Below are positions 16,310 to 23,635 of a DNA stretch of 47,170 nucleotides, piece after piece (within the stretch, counting starts at the first letter, position 1; each line of letters opens with the position of its first letter). The position numbers and the translations under genes were made by a program. The stretch is from an uncultured Prevotella sp. (GTDB lineage Bacteria > Bacteroidota > Bacteroidia > Bacteroidales > Bacteroidaceae), in assembly GCA_900546345.1 (NCBI GenBank), contig URCI01000018.1:1-47170 (forward strand), written 5' to 3'. Under the pieces are notes generated by a model that saw only the letters and a list, made by a program, of their open reading frames with translations, was not told the origin of the DNA and did not search any database.

Positions 16310-17380
16310 CTATTTCTCGATCTCCCGCTTGTAGACATAATATACGGTGTACTCTGTGCGCCGCAGCGAGGGATAGACGTTCTTGATGAGATAGCGGTGG
16401 GCTTGTCCGGCCTTGGCAGCGATGGCGCGCTCCTTCTCGTCGGGACTGAGATTGGCGGCGAGGATGTTCTGCACGGCGGCCTTCTGCGGCATGTCGTTGT
16501 GCTCGAGCCAGTCAGCGACGCCCTGCCAGTCCTCGGCCGTGGAGGTGGTGGTGACAATCTTCGGGTCGATGTTGTAGACCTTGGTGATGTAGTCCGTGAT
16601 GGCCTGTGAGCGCAGGAGGGCCAGCCGCTCGTTGTTGGCGTAGCTGCCGTCGGGCGAGGCATAGCCGTGGATAAGGATCGAGGTGATCATCATCGTGGTG
16701 TCGTTGCGCACCTGTGAGATGGTCTTGTTGATCTTGGCGAGCTCCTCGCGGTTGTTGCCCATGTCGGCCTGGATGTCACCCTTGTTGACGGGGAAGACCA
16801 GTCGGGCCACTTCCGTGACGTTGTAGGTCTTCACCTCCTTGGTCTTTGGCTTGGGCTGCACGCGTGTTTTCTCGGGTTCCAGCCACTGTCCGGCATCGGT
16901 GAGGTGATTGTCGGCGATGAGTGTCTGTTCGCATCCGCAGGTGCCCTCGGCGATGAGCAGTTGTGAGCGCTCCATCCATTTCTGGAAGTCGGTCTTATAG
17001 AGATAGTTGATCGTCTGGTCCACACCGTTGACGCGCTGTCTGATGGTCATCGGGTTTTTCGTGGCCGATTGGTTGTTGCGCAGATAATAGATATAGCGTT
17101 TGTGGCCCATGATCTCGACGGAAGGCATCTTGAGCGTGTCGCCCTCGTTGGCGAGCATCGGGGTAAACACCAGTCCTTTGTTGCTCTTGAGTTGCAGCTT
17201 GTCCATGTTCAGGTCGAAGGTGACGAGCACCTTGTCGCCTTGGCGTGCGACCTGCTTGCTGTGGATGGACACTTGTCCGCCGGCGAGCTGTTGGGCCTGA
17301 GTCCCGGCGAAGCAAGCAGCGAAGAGAAGGGCAGCTGTGGTGGCACGTTGGATCGTGCTGTTGAAGATGTTGCTTTTCAT
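16310..17380 (-). CDS. DUF3868/OmpA-like protein of the fimbrial operon
   Basis: A 356-residue secreted protein with a signal peptide ending near FAGTQAQ. The N-terminal half (about 30-160) matches DUF3868. The C-terminal half (about 215-350) is OmpA/MotB-like, with ILIHGYASPDGSYANNERLALLRSQAI, where the Asp-Gly and Arg residues correspond to peptidoglycan-binding positions. Found beside Mfa-type fimbrial genes in Bacteroidales, it probably tethers the fimbrial base to the cell wall. It lies 18 bp downstream of the DUF3575 gene. The role is inferred from domain and context. Confidence 0.82.
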   Translation of the reverse strand: MKSNIFNSTIQRATTAALLFAACFAGTQAQQLAGGQVSIHSKQVARQGDKVLVTFDLNMDKLQLKSNKGLVFTPMLANEGDTLKMPSVEIMGHKRYIYYLRNNQSATKNPMTIRQRVNGVDQTINYLYKTDFQKWMERSQLLIAEGTCGCEQTLIADNHLTDAGQWLEPEKTRVQPKPKTKEVKTYNVTEVARLVFPVNKGDIQADMGNNREELAKINKTISQVRNDTTMMITSILIHGYASPDGSYANNERLALLRSQAITDYITKVYNIDPKIVTTTSTAEDWQGVADWLEHNDMPQKAAVQNILAANLSPDEKERAIAAKAGQAHRYLIKNVYPSLRRTEYTVYYVYKREIEK

Positions 17381-17398
17381 GGTTGGGTCCTCCTATGG

Positions 17399-18004
17399 CT
17401 AAAAGACATACACTAAGTTGACGGCGGCCTTGGTGGGTCCCACGTAGTGGTGGTTGGTGCCGGTCTCGACTTTCTCGCCGCATTTCTCACACTCAAACTT
17501 GTCGTAGCGCGAGAAGGCGTAGCCGATGCCGATCTCAGCCTCCATGTTCCAGTGGCGGGACAGCGGCCAGGCAAAACCGTAGGCGATGCCGGCGCCGATG
17601 GCCCATCCCTCAAAGCGGTGGTTCTTGAGCTCGGAGAAGTCGGTGCCTAAAAACGTGAAGTCGGCGTTCAAGCCTCCGACATTATATTGTCCGCCAAGGA
17701 CGTGGAAGCCCAGAAACGACCCCATCATCTTGTTGCAGAACCAGTAGCGGGTCTCGGGCTGCACCAGCCAGTGCTTCCATTTCTTGTTGTCGGAAAACGT
17801 CCAGGGATTGTAGTTGCCCGACACGTCGAGCGTCCATTTCGGAGCCAGAGAGAGTTCCACGCCTAAGTTAAAGGTCGTGGTGACATCGTAGGCGAGGTTG
17901 GTCTTCAAGGCTACACGCTGCGCAGGGGCGTGAACCGCCAGTGTCAGCATTGCCAGCAGAGCCAGCAGCCTCCTTGTCTTGCGGGAGAGAATGGATGTGT
18001 TCAT
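17399..18004 (-). CDS. DUF3575 outer-membrane beta-barrel protein, first gene of the fimbrial operon
   Basis: A 201-residue protein with a signal peptide (residues 1-28, ending HAPAQ) and alternating hydrophobic strands typical of an 8-stranded barrel. RVALKTNLAYDVTTTFNLGVE and PETRYWFCNKMMGSFLGFHV are DUF3575 hallmarks. The start at 18004 is chosen because the exact -7 box TATCTTTG lies at 18043-18050; a longer frame would include the promoter. It heads a seven-gene operon with gaps of 16-54 bp, and is probably an outer-membrane component helping assembly of the fimbria. Confidence 0.82.
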   Translation of the reverse strand: MNTSILSRKTRRLLALLAMLTLAVHAPAQRVALKTNLAYDVTTTFNLGVELSLAPKWTLDVSGNYNPWTFSDNKKWKHWLVQPETRYWFCNKMMGSFLGFHVLGGQYNVGGLNADFTFLGTDFSELKNHRFEGWAIGAGIAYGFAWPLSRHWNMEAEIGIGYAFSRYDKFECEKCGEKVETGTNHHYVGPTKAAVNLVYVF

Positions 18005-18042
18005 ATCATTTGCTGTTTGATGAAACCAGAGATTTTCTGCGG

Positions 18043-18050
18043 CAAAGATA
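18043..18050 (-). promoter_or_regulatory. -7 box TATCTTTG of the fimbrial operon
   Basis: An exact TAnnTTTG match on the minus strand, 39 bp before the ATG at 18004. Its -33 region overlaps the GTGACA-N6-TGTCAC site at 18073-18090. Confidence 0.75.
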
Positions 18051-18072
18051 AGAAAGAAACTTGAAAACCCAG

Positions 18073-18218
18073 GTGACAAAAGGCTGTCACTTGGTGACAA
18101 TTGATAACAGATGTTGTGACATCGCAACATTTTTTAGCACATAAAACTGTGAAAAAAAGTTGCAAGGTTTTGTAATATTTCTTATCTTTGTCGCATAAAG
18201 GTGACAACCCTGTGTCAC
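18073..18218. promoter_or_regulatory. paired GTGACA-N6-TGTCAC operators between regulator and fimbrial operon
   Basis: Two inverted repeats of identical design, GTGACA-6 bp-TGTCAC, lie at 18073-18090 and 18201-18218, each inside AGGTGACA...TGTCACT. Two further GTGACA half-sites are at 18094-18099 and 18116-18121, 22 bp apart. The first full site overlaps the -33 region of the fimbrial promoter. The second sits just past the predicted start site of the regulator. This fits a common regulator acting on both directions. Confidence 0.75.
18183..18190 (+). promoter_or_regulatory. -7 box TATCTTTG of the TPR/AraC regulator
   Basis: An exact TAnnTTTG match on the plus strand. Predicted start is near 18197, leaving a leader of about 80 nt before the ATG at 18280. 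Confidence 0.72.
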
Positions 18219-18279
18219 TCCCTATTATCTATTGGGGGGCACCTTGTTATCAGCACGAAATAACCTATACACAATAGGT

Positions 18280-20037
18280 ATGAATTATCATCGCGTTATC
18301 ATAGCTTTCATTGGGCTCATCTTTGCCTTGTCAGCGTATGGCGCTAACGGCAAAAGAGTGGATAGTTTGGATATTGACTTTATAGACAAGCTTTACGTCA
18401 AAGAGCCGGAGCGGGCCTACCAGTTGTTGGGTGCCGCCTATCGCCGTTTGGTCGAAACCAAATGGCAAAGTTGTTCACGTGACCGTTATGAATATGTAGC
18501 CGGAAACGTCTGCCTGCATAACTTCCGCTTTAACGAGGCCTTCCGACATGCCATGGCGCTGCAAAACATGGACGAGGGGGGCAAGCTCGAGATCTGGACG
18601 CGCGGCGTGAGCCTGCAGTGTGCGGTGGAGTATGCTCTGGGCGACTATGGCCGTCTGTCCGACACCTTCTGGAAACTACGCCACACCGTCAACGAGGCCG
18701 ACAACGAGGCACTCTCGCCCGGCAGCAGGGTCTACAGTCTCCTGGAGTGTGACTATTACCAGATCATCTGCGAGCTGAGGCCCCATCATGTCTCGCGCGT
18801 GCTGAATGCCCTGAAAAAGACGCGCACCGACATGCAGGACCTGCAACGGCGCTACCCCGGTTCCAAAGCCAACTGCCATATCTTTGGACATTTGCTCGAC
18901 CGACTGGAGGCCGACATCTATCTCGAGAATAAGGACTATGCACGGGCTGTGCCCTATATCCGCAAGACGCTCGACGCACTCAACAGCGAGCAACGGCGCG
19001 GAGGCGACGGCATCACCGATGCTCAAGGCTATGACATCTACCGGCTTGACCTCATCGTACGGCTCGGACAAGCCTATGCGGGGCTGGGACAGCGACAACA
19101 GGCGTTGCAGCTGGCCGACAAGGCACTGGCTCTGCTCAGCATCTATCCCCATACCGAACAGGCCATGGCCCGCCTGCTGGGCATCTACAACACCGTGAGG
19201 ACGACACCGTCCAAGCCTGCCATCGCGCTCGCTGAGAATTTCGTGACGTGCAACATGGGCAGCACGGCGCAGGAGCTCCGTCGCGTGTGTGAGTATCTCC
19301 TGGAAGTCTACACCCAGGAGGGCGACCGGCAGAAGAGCCTCGCCATGCTCAGCGTGCTCAAGAGCTATGGCGAGGATGTCACCAAGGCCCGGCAGAGCTA
19401 TGCGCTCGTGAGTGACAGCATCCACCGCCAGGTGACGAGTCAGAAGAGGGACCTCGAGCTCTCGGAACTCAGACAATGGGGGATGGGCATCGGCATCGCG
19501 TTCTGTCTGCTGTCTATCGCCCTGCTGCTCTATCTCCACCATCACCTGGTGCACAACTCGCATTATCTCTACCGGCACGTCAAAAAGGCGGTGAACCGAA
19601 CGATGAAGCAAAGCGACATGCCTGTGGCGGCCACTGTAGAGGACATCCGCGACCGGGTGTCGGCAGTGCTCTCGCACGACAACCTCTATCGCAAGCCCGA
19701 CTTCGAGGCGTCGTGGCTGGAGAAGCCCATGGGGATGAGCCTCGGAGAGATCAACGATCAGCTCGACCGGCAGCATACCTCGGTGGCTGACATTGTCATG
19801 GAACTGCGCCTGCGCTATGCCTGCCTGCTGCTGGAGACGACCGACTATGTGCTGCAATATATCGCGGAGGAAGCTGGCTTCAACACCCTCCGCACGTTCT
19901 ACCGACAGTTTAAAAAGAAATATAAGTTCACCCCCACGGAATACCGCCGGCTGTGTCAAAGCAGGGGCTCTCGTCCCCTTGCCTCGTCTCCGGCCTCGCC
20001 CTCGCAAAGCTCCTCTAACGAGCGGGGCGTGATATGA
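18280..20037 (+). CDS. membrane-bound TPR/AraC-type regulator of the fimbrial operon
   Basis: A 585-residue protein. It has an N-terminal signal/anchor (VIIAFIGLIFALSAYGA), a long periplasmic helical region with TPR-like repeats (for example residues 220-300, ADIYLENKDYARAVPYIRKT), and a single transmembrane helix near 405-430 (GIGIAFCLLSIALLLYL). The cytoplasmic C-terminal AraC-type helix-turn-helix contains YIAEEAGFNTLRTFYRQFKKKY. This layout suits a one-component transmembrane regulator that senses a periplasmic cue. It is divergent from the fimbrial operon and shares with it two matched operator candidates, so it is probably its regulator and self-regulating. The start at 18280 is downstream of the -7 box; an in-frame upstream start at 18232 is possible. 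The last 20 residues are Ser/Pro-rich and variable. Confidence 0.82.
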   Translation: MNYHRVIIAFIGLIFALSAYGANGKRVDSLDIDFIDKLYVKEPERAYQLLGAAYRRLVETKWQSCSRDRYEYVAGNVCLHNFRFNEAFRHAMALQNMDEGGKLEIWTRGVSLQCAVEYALGDYGRLSDTFWKLRHTVNEADNEALSPGSRVYSLLECDYYQIICELRPHHVSRVLNALKKTRTDMQDLQRRYPGSKANCHIFGHLLDRLEADIYLENKDYARAVPYIRKTLDALNSEQRRGGDGITDAQGYDIYRLDLIVRLGQAYAGLGQRQQALQLADKALALLSIYPHTEQAMARLLGIYNTVRTTPSKPAIALAENFVTCNMGSTAQELRRVCEYLLEVYTQEGDRQKSLAMLSVLKSYGEDVTKARQSYALVSDSIHRQVTSQKRDLELSELRQWGMGIGIAFCLLSIALLLYLHHHLVHNSHYLYRHVKKAVNRTMKQSDMPVAATVEDIRDRVSAVLSHDNLYRKPDFEASWLEKPMGMSLGEINDQLDRQHTSVADIVMELRLRYACLLLETTDYVLQYIAEEAGFNTLRTFYRQFKKKYKFTPTEYRRLCQSRGSRPLASSPASPSQSSSNERGVI

Positions 20038-20090
20038 GAGAAAACAAAGTCAGCGCCCGGGAATTGTCAGTTGCTTGACAGAGGAAGGGA

Positions 20091-20241
20091 GGCGGAAGGC
20101 GCTGTCACAAGGGAGGGCAGCTGCACAACAGCTGAAAACAGAACGTGGAGAACCAGGAGACGGAAGGCGGAAGGCGCTGTCACAAGGGGAGGGCAGCTGC
20201 ACAACAGCTGCAAACAAAGCGTGGAGAACCAGAAGACGGGA
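20091..20241. repeat. 75-bp tandem duplication in a 350-bp gene-free stretch
   Basis: Between the regulator stop (20037) and the next start (20393) the sequence GGCGGAAGGCGCTGTCACAA opens two successive units, starting at 20091 and 20166. Both contain GAGGGCAGCTGCACAACAGCTG and GTGGAGAACCAG parts. The units are about 75 bp and nearly identical. CAGCTGCACAACAGCTG can form a hairpin. No gene is seen; only a promoter follows at 20312. Confidence 0.85.
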
Positions 20242-20311
20242 CGCGGAAGACCGGGTTTTGTCCGTAACCGAAAATTCACATCTATTTATTTGGTGGTCTT
20301 GTTTTTTTTCG

Positions 20312-20319
20312 TAACTTTG
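20312..20319 (+). promoter_or_regulatory. -7 box TAACTTTG of the secreted protein gene
   Basis: An exact TAnnTTTG match preceded by a T-rich tract. The leader would be about 67 nt before the ATG at 20393. Confidence 0.72.
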
Positions 20320-20392
20320 CAATGGCAACTGACATATATATTACGTGCATATCCATGTAACTTATTTATTAACACTCTAAATATTATTGTCT

Positions 20393-21052
20393 ATGAACAA
20401 AATTTTACGCTTTACTTTTGTGGTACTGCTGGCGATGGTCAGCAACATGGGCTTTGCTGCCGACAAAGATGTTACTATCGACATCTTCCATGATGGTGTG
20501 AAACTCTTTGGACTGAATGGAACATCTTCTAACGAGTCAAAAGAGGGTGACTTTACAGAAGCCAAGACAGCAACCGTAGAGGGCGTATCCTTCACCGTGT
20601 CAGCCTCTACTTCCAGTACTGCTAACCGCCTTTGGAGCTACTATGAAATGGAAAACGACGTGAAGGTGGATGGTGCCCAGCTTCGCTTCTATGGCGGAAC
20701 ATTGAAGTTCGAAAGCAAGGACAGTAAGATCAAGAAAATTGTCTTTGTACAACCGTCAAACACCAAGCAACAGAAATGGTCTGATATGACCGTTGACAAC
20801 GGCACTCTTGATAAGCAAACTTATACCAACACAGAAGGTACAGACGCAGTTACGTTCACTCTGAAAGAAGGAAAAGGAATTCAGTGTCGTATCAATTCTA
20901 TTGTTGTTACCGTGGATGCTTCGGCAACGGGCATTTCTTCTGTTGAGTCCAAGCAGCAGCCATCCGTCCGTTACAACCTCGCCGGTCAGAAGGTGGGCAA
21001 GGACTATAAGGGCTTGGTCATTGAGAACGGAAAGAAGATCATGGTGAAGTAA
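20393..21052 (+). CDS. small secreted protein with a Prevotella-type C-terminal signature
   Basis: A 219-residue protein with a signal peptide (about residues 1-23, ending GFAADK). The middle is Ser/Thr-rich beta-strand sequence. The last 35 residues, with YNLAGQKVGKDYKGLVIENGKK, resemble the C-terminal tail of many secreted Prevotella proteins (YDLxGRRV...KGIYIxNGKK), which is thought to act as a type IX secretion or surface-sorting signal. I do not recognise the middle domain. It has its own promoter and a downstream hairpin terminator, so it is monocistronic. The ATG at 20393 is preferred to the TTG two codons earlier. Confidence 0.72.
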   Translation: MNKILRFTFVVLLAMVSNMGFAADKDVTIDIFHDGVKLFGLNGTSSNESKEGDFTEAKTATVEGVSFTVSASTSSTANRLWSYYEMENDVKVDGAQLRFYGGTLKFESKDSKIKKIVFVQPSNTKQQKWSDMTVDNGTLDKQTYTNTEGTDAVTFTLKEGKGIQCRINSIVVTVDASATGISSVESKQQPSVRYNLAGQKVGKDYKGLVIENGKKIMVK

Positions 21053-21104
21053 AGACGCGCCCCTCTCTATCTCCCCCTAAAAGGAGGAGTAAAGCAATAC
21101 CAAA

Positions 21105-21153
21105 AATCCCCTTACACCATGCGCTCAACACGTTGGTGTAAGGGGATTCTTTA
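21105..21153. terminator. terminator between convergent genes
   Basis: Perfect 15-bp stem AATCCCCTTACACCA / TGGTGTAAGGGGATT with a 14-nt loop. On the minus strand five T follow; on the plus strand CTTTATT follows. It separates the secreted-protein gene (+) from the xylan operon (-). Confidence 0.85.
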
Positions 21154-21220
21154 TTCACGACGCAGCTGCAAAGCAGCAGCCTACTGAACCGAGGGGACCC
21201 TTTTTCACCCCTTGGAAGTA

Positions 21221-21262
21221 ATCACTCCCCTCTCCTCTTGGAGAGGGGTTCGGGGGTGAGGC
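21221..21262 (-). repeat. interspersed palindromic repeat, copy 2, inside the GH43 3' end
   Basis: ACTCCCCTCTCCTCTTGGAGAGGGG followed by GGGGTGAGGC, preceded by CCTTGGA. The repeat is read through by the GH43 gene on the minus strand and supplies its last codons and stop. Confidence 0.88.
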
Positions 21263-22214
21263 CGACCGTATGGATCGTGCCGTCTTCATCGACCTGCAGC
21301 TCTGCTACCTTGAGGCTGCGCAGCCATGTGATGTCGTGGCTTGGCACACAGTCATGGTGGAAGAGATACCAGTGGCCGTGATACGACACGATGCTGTGGT
21401 GTGTCGTCCAGCCCACCACGGGGTTGAGGATCACACCCTGATAGGTGAACGGGCCGTAGGGATTATCACCGACTGCATAGCAGAGCAGGTGCGTGTCACC
21501 GGTGGAGTAGGAGAAATAGTACTTGCCGTTCATCTTGTGCATCCAGCTGGCCTCGAAGAAGCGGTGCGGGTCATCGGCGGTGAGCGGCTGACCCTGTGCA
21601 TCGACGACGACAACAGGACGCGGCATCTCGCTGAACTGCATGCCGTCGGCCGTCATACGGGCTACACGGGCGGGGATGGCCGGCTCCTTGCCGGTGGGGA
21701 GATATTCGTCCTTGAGTGCTTTGTTGTCGCGATACCACTGCAGCTGGCCGCCCCAGATACCACCGAAGTAGACATAGATAGCACCATCGTCGTCCTTGAA
21801 GACGCAGGGGTCGATGCTGTAGGACTTGCGGATCGGGTCGGGCTGCGGGATGAACGGACCTTCCGGGCGGTCAGCGATGGCCACACCCAGGCGGAAGACA
21901 CCATTGTAGTCCTTTGCCGCGAAGATCAGATGGTACTTGCCGTTGACCTCCACGACATCGTTGTCCCACATCTGCTTCTCTGCCCAGGGCACATCCTGGA
22001 CATCGAGGATCTTGCCGCAGTCGGTGACGGGGGCCTGCATGGGATCGCCGTCGATGCGCAGCACATGGTAGTCCTTCATCTGGAAGTGACCACCGTCGTC
22101 GTCGAAGGCTTCTCCGCTGTCCCAGTCGTGGGAGGGGTAGACATAGATCTTGTCGTTAAATACATGGGCTGAGGGATCAGCCATGTAATCCTGAGGAAAA
22201 AGATATCTGCTCAT
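21222..22214 (-). CDS. xynB: GH43 beta-xylosidase / arabinofuranosidase
   Basis: A 330-residue five-bladed propeller enzyme with no signal peptide, so cytoplasmic. The three catalytic acids of GH43 are visible: Asp13 in MADPSAH (base), Asp135 in SIDPCVF (pKa modulator) and Glu221 in RFFEASWMHK (acid). It should release xylose or arabinose from imported xylo-oligosaccharides. It is the third gene after the transporter and GH10 xylanase, the same order as xynD-xynA-xynB of Prevotella bryantii. It is separated from the GH10 gene by about 230 bp of repeats. The last 11 residues (TPEPLSKRRGE) and the stop codon are encoded by an interspersed palindromic repeat, suggesting the original C-terminus was replaced or extended. 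Confidence 0.88.
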   Translation of the reverse strand: MSRYLFPQDYMADPSAHVFNDKIYVYPSHDWDSGEAFDDDGGHFQMKDYHVLRIDGDPMQAPVTDCGKILDVQDVPWAEKQMWDNDVVEVNGKYHLIFAAKDYNGVFRLGVAIADRPEGPFIPQPDPIRKSYSIDPCVFKDDDGAIYVYFGGIWGGQLQWYRDNKALKDEYLPTGKEPAIPARVARMTADGMQFSEMPRPVVVVDAQGQPLTADDPHRFFEASWMHKMNGKYYFSYSTGDTHLLCYAVGDNPYGPFTYQGVILNPVVGWTTHHSIVSYHGHWYLFHHDCVPSHDITWLRSLKVAELQVDEDGTIHTVGLTPEPLSKRRGE

Positions 22215-22290
22215 AGCTGTTGATGATTAGTTGCTGATTAATAAAAGAGGAGGAAGAGCGCCGGGGGCGCTATTGGGACGGCGCACAGCG

Positions 22291-22378
22291 CCGTCATACC
22301 GAACCGAGCGGGCTCAAACCCAACGCGAGGGCTCATACCCAACGCGAGGGCTCATACCCAACGCGCGTGCTCAAGCCC
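22291..22378. repeat. 19-bp tandem repeats between GH10 and GH43 genes
   Basis: GGCTCAAACCCAACGCGAG, GGCTCATACCCAACGCGAG and GGCTCATACCCAACGCGCG follow one another at 22311, 22330 and 22349. A degenerate copy lies before them (from 22291) and a partial one after. They are non-coding and lie within the presumed polycistronic mRNA. Confidence 0.88.
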
Positions 22379-22407
22379 TATTCGGCGCTCCTGATCCCTT
22401 GGAGCAT

Positions 22408-22448
22408 ATTACTCCCCTCTCCTTTGGAGAGGGGTTTGGGGGTGAGGC
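22408..22448 (+). repeat. interspersed palindromic repeat, copy 3
   Basis: ATTACTCCCCTCTCCTTTGG core with GAGAGGGG and GGGGTGAGGC, preceded by CCTTGGA. It abuts the stop codon of the GH10 gene (22448). Confidence 0.9.
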
Positions 22449-23563
22449 TAAAACTTCTTGATGATCTCCTTCACCACCTTCTTTGCCTTGCCCTGTCGGT
22501 CGAAGAGCAGGGGATAGTTGGTGCGGCCTGGGATCGGCCAGTTGTTGAGCCATGACGTGCCGTCGGTGACGCCCCACAGCGTGACGCGCTCTATCTGAGC
22601 CGCATGGCGACGATAGATGTCGAAGAGCGCGAGGTAACGGCTGTCGAAGACCTGCTGCGCCTTTTTGTCCAGTCCCTTGACATAAGGATTGTACTCCTTA
22701 TTATATTGGTAGCGCTGGCTGATCTCCGCCCCTCCGAAGCTCTTCGGGTTAGGCAGCATGTTCAGATCCAGTTCGGTCATCTGCACTTTCACGCCACAGG
22801 CTGCGAAAGAGTCGATGCTCGCCTCGTAGTTCTTCAGGTCGGGATAGTTATATCCGTTGTGGCTCTGCATGCCCACGGCATCGATGCGGAGGCCTTTGGC
22901 CTTCAGTTCCCGTACCAGTTTGCAGACGCCCTCACGCTTTGCCGGCGTGGAGAGGTTATAGTCGTTGTAGTAGAGTTCCACGTTGGGGTCGGCGGCATGA
23001 GCGAAGCGGAAAGCCAGCTCGATGTAGTCCGGACCTATTATATTATAATAAGGAGTGTGTCGCAGCGTGCCGTCGTCGTTGAAGGCCTCGTTGACCACAT
23101 CCCATCCCTTGATGCGTCCGCGGTAGTGGCTCACCACTGTGGTGATGTGGTGATACATGCGGTCGATGAGCACCTCACGCGAAACCGGCTTACCCTTGTC
23201 GTCGGTGAACATCCAGCGTGGCGGCTGGGAATGCCAGACGAGACAATGACCAAAGACAGTGAGACCGTACTTCTCAGCAAAGGCCACCGTCTGGTCGGCG
23301 TCGCGCCAGTCGTAGCGGTTCTCTTCGGGATGGATGACCTCACCCTTCATGCAGTTCTCGGCCACGATGGAATTGAAGTTATCCTTGACGATGTTTGCCT
23401 CCATCGTGTTTCGCTCCCATACGACGGCCGTGTTCACAGCGGCACCGATGTAGAAGTACTTGCCTACGGTCTCCTTGAGCGTGGGTGTGTTGTCCTTAGC
23501 ACCGGCAGCCAGCGTGGCTACGAGACTGAGAGCAACCAGCAGGTTGCGTTTGATGTTGTTCAT
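22448..23563 (-). CDS. xynA: GH10 endo-1,4-beta-xylanase
   Basis: A 371-residue TIM-barrel xylanase with a signal peptide (about residues 1-22). The acid/base Glu159 lies in WDVVNEAF and the nucleophile Glu264 in VQMTELDLN. The HCLVWHSQPPRW motif is also typical. It cleaves xylan or long xylo-oligosaccharides outside the cytoplasm. The length is that of a single catalytic domain without a binding module. It lies 72 bp after the GPH transporter gene and before GH43, as in the P. bryantii xylanase cluster, so all three are probably one transcript. Confidence 0.93.
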   Translation of the reverse strand: MNNIKRNLLVALSLVATLAAGAKDNTPTLKETVGKYFYIGAAVNTAVVWERNTMEANIVKDNFNSIVAENCMKGEVIHPEENRYDWRDADQTVAFAEKYGLTVFGHCLVWHSQPPRWMFTDDKGKPVSREVLIDRMYHHITTVVSHYRGRIKGWDVVNEAFNDDGTLRHTPYYNIIGPDYIELAFRFAHAADPNVELYYNDYNLSTPAKREGVCKLVRELKAKGLRIDAVGMQSHNGYNYPDLKNYEASIDSFAACGVKVQMTELDLNMLPNPKSFGGAEISQRYQYNKEYNPYVKGLDKKAQQVFDSRYLALFDIYRRHAAQIERVTLWGVTDGTSWLNNWPIPGRTNYPLLFDRQGKAKKVVKEIIKKF

Positions 23564-23635
23564 GTCTGATTAGTTTTGTTGTTTGGGAATCTTTTCGTAA
23601 TTCTATATTTGGTATCAATCCTATATGCGTGTTAG

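Noticed and set aside
8313..18004. Invertible (phase-variable) promoter for the fimbrial operon
   Set aside because: No long inverted repeats flank the promoter and no invertase gene is nearby; the only inverted repeats there are the 18-bp operator-like sites.
18004..18130. Longer DUF3575 protein starting at 18130
   Set aside because: The extension covers the promoter and operator and breaks the signal peptide.
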